Source: Salinimicrobium sp964572365 (GTDB lineage Bacteria > Bacteroidota > Bacteroidia > Flavobacteriales > Flavobacteriaceae). From it: DNA of 9,202 nucleotides. The position numbers were made by a program, and so were the translations under genes. Of this stretch, positions 8,534 through 9,202 are shown one piece after another. The DNA lies in NCBI GenBank assembly GCA_964572365.1, contig CAZNFK010000087.1, positions 1 through 9,202 of the forward strand, given 5' to 3'. Within the stretch, counting starts at the first letter, position 1, and every line of letters starts with the position of its first letter. The notes under the pieces were generated by a model, which was given only the letters and a program-made list of their open reading frames with translations, ran no database searches and had not been told where the DNA came from.

Positions 8534-8587
8534 AAGCTTCAAACAACCCGAAAACAGCGGTGTTCTCAATTTAAAAAGCTTGAAACA
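8534..8587. repeat. Pair of 12-bp direct repeats 42 bp apart
   Basis: AAGCTTCAAACA at 8534-8545 and AAGCTTGAAACA at 8576-8587 match at 11 of 12 positions. Their 42-bp spacing equals four helical turns, so both copies would face the same side of the DNA. Placed upstream of the susC start, they are candidate activator sites. The repeat is read directly; regulatory function is inferred. Confidence 0.45.
8550..8567 (-). other. Short hairpin in the regulator-susC intergenic region
   Basis: On the transcribed strand GAGAACA and TGTTTTC can form a 7-bp stem (one G-U pair) around a CCGC loop. It could be a weak terminator for the regulator transcript, but the sequence after it (GGGTTGTTTG) is not a proper T tract. 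It also lies between the two 12-bp direct repeats, so it may be incidental. Confidence 0.25.
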
Positions 8588-8617
8588 GGCAATGATTAAA
8601 ATGCTGATCTTCAGTAA

Positions 8618-8660
8618 ATGTAGAGGTGATGTAGAGTTTTTAAGGGCAGATGTATAGGTG
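8618..8660. repeat. Three short direct repeats phased at 11 and 21 bp, just after the regulator stop
   Basis: ATGTAGAGGTG (8618-8628), ATGTAGAGTTT (8629-8639, identical in its first 8 bases) and ATGTATAGGTG (8650-8660, 10 of 11 identical to the first) start at offsets 0, 11 and 32. That is close to one and three helical turns, a pattern seen with dimeric or cooperative HTH regulators. The third copy abuts the regulator stop codon. Function is inferred. Confidence 0.4.
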
Positions 8661-9202
8661 CTAAATAGCTAAAATATAATCAACGAGGTTCACTTCCCGC
8701 GGAAGTTGCATCTTTTTTCGCAAACGATATCGTTTAATCTCCACACTTTTTACAGAAATATTAAGAAGTGGAGCTATTTCTTTAGAAGTTAAATTGAGCC
8801 TTAAATAGGCACAAAGCTTAAGATCGTTTGAAGTAAGATCGGGATGTTTTGCCTTTATCTTTTTGAAGAAATCTTTATCGGCATTTGAAAAGGCTTTTTT
8901 AAAGAATTTCCAGTTATCCTCTTCGCTGATATCCTTGTCGATGGTTTTAATAACCGACCGCACCTGGGCGGAATTTTCTGTTGCCTGCAGTTTTTCCTTA
9001 ATGTTTGAAAGAAATTCATTCTTCTTTATCAGGCTCATGGTAGACACAGCTAATTCCTTGCTTTTACCTGCCATCTCCTTTTCCAGTTGTTCATTTTGAA
9101 GTTTTATGATCTTCTGCTCGGCTTCAAGGTTTTGCATACGTAGGACTTTTTCATTCTCCTTAATACGTTTCTCCCTATCTCTTTTGTAGGCAAGATGTAC
9201 TA
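8661..9202 (-). CDS. LuxR-type HTH transcriptional regulator, C-terminal part, cut by window edge
   Basis: Probable regulator of this PUL. The frame is open to base 9202 and ends at TAG 8663..8661, giving 179 complete residues with no need for an internal start (the Met at 9137 is not the true N-terminus). The visible part begins with a charged helix (VHLAYKRDREKR, then a long Glu/Lys-rich coiled coil to about residue 75), then KELAVSTMSLIKKNEFL at about 49-65, and a GerE/LuxR-type HTH at about 122-166 (LTSNDLKLCAYLRLNLTSKEI, recognition helix in SVKSVEIKRYRLRKKM). In Bacteroidota this C-terminal layout typically ends large one-component sensors with a periplasmic propeller plus triple-Tyr (Y_Y_Y) domain and one membrane helix; those parts would lie beyond the window, so the sensor type is inferred. 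It is co-oriented with susC, 242 bp upstream of it. Confidence 0.88.
   Translation of the reverse strand, partial: VHLAYKRDREKRIKENEKVLRMQNLEAEQKIIKLQNEQLEKEMAGKSKELAVSTMSLIKKNEFLSNIKEKLQATENSAQVRSVIKTIDKDISEEDNWKFFKKAFSNADKDFFKKIKAKHPDLTSNDLKLCAYLRLNLTSKEIAPLLNISVKSVEIKRYRLRKKMQLPREVNLVDYILAI

Larger units (their letters stand above)
8419..8660 (-). promoter_or_regulatory. Intergenic region between regulator gene and susC, presumed PUL promoter region
   Basis: This is the only gap in the window long enough for the main promoter of the cluster. No perfect Bacteroidota -7 box (TAnnTTTG) exists on the minus strand. The nearest forms, one mismatch each, are TATGTTTT at 8499..8492 and TACATTTA at 8622..8615; neither has a well-spaced TTG at -33. 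If the first is real, the leader would be about 65-70 nt and the 42-bp-spaced repeats would lie just upstream of the promoter. The last 60 bases before the susC ATG are very A/T-rich (TGAAAAAAAATAAATT and onward) with no Shine-Dalgarno, as is usual in this phylum. Promoter position is a weak inference. Confidence 0.4.

Noticed and set aside
8661..9137. A complete 158-residue small LuxR protein starting at ATG 9137
   Set aside because: The frame stays open for 21 more codons to the window edge and the extra residues continue the same charged coiled coil, so this Met is internal.
1..9202. CRISPR arrays, tRNA or rRNA genes, insertion sequences, attachment sites
   Set aside because: No spaced identical repeats, cloverleaf sequence, transposase or integrase motif was seen on either strand.

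Overview
The window looks like most of a beta-glucan (most likely laminarin) polysaccharide utilization locus (PUL) from a marine-type member of the Bacteroidota, probably the Flavobacteriaceae. The evidence is a SusC/SusD pair, surface-type lipoproteins whose lipobox Cys is followed by acidic residues, A/T-rich start regions without Shine-Dalgarno sequences, and a LuxR-type helix-turn-helix (HTH) regulator of the kind that ends large sensor proteins in this phylum. No close relative can be named from sequence reading alone.

Every gene lies on the minus strand, so transcription runs from high to low coordinates. In that order they are: the C-terminal part of a LuxR-HTH regulator (8661-9202, running off the window); a 242-bp intergenic region with phased direct repeats; susC (5395-8418); susD (3902-5383); a PKD/CBM-like surface lipoprotein in the SusE position (2246-3900, 3' end lost); a 100-N assembly gap (2146-2245); a GH16 endo-beta-1,3-glucanase lipoprotein (577-2145, 5' end lost); a strong intercistronic hairpin (525-550); and the N-terminal third or less of a GH3 beta-glucosidase (1-508, running off the window).

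The key correction is that the apparent 1107-residue reading frame across the gap is almost certainly not one protein. The first complete codon after the N run is a Cys followed by VDDDFD, which is what the mature start of a second surface lipoprotein looks like. The gap therefore most likely hides the end of one gene and the start and signal peptide of the next.

Inferred working model: the surface GH16 enzyme cuts beta-1,3-glucan, the PKD/CBM-like lipoprotein and SusD hold glucan and oligosaccharides at the surface, SusC imports them with TonB energy, and periplasmic GH3 releases glucose. The regulator upstream probably senses the oligosaccharides. The architecture is of a known kind. The less explained parts are the regulatory repeats, the hairpin before the GH3 gene, and a domain of unknown role between the PKD and GH16 modules of the glucanase.
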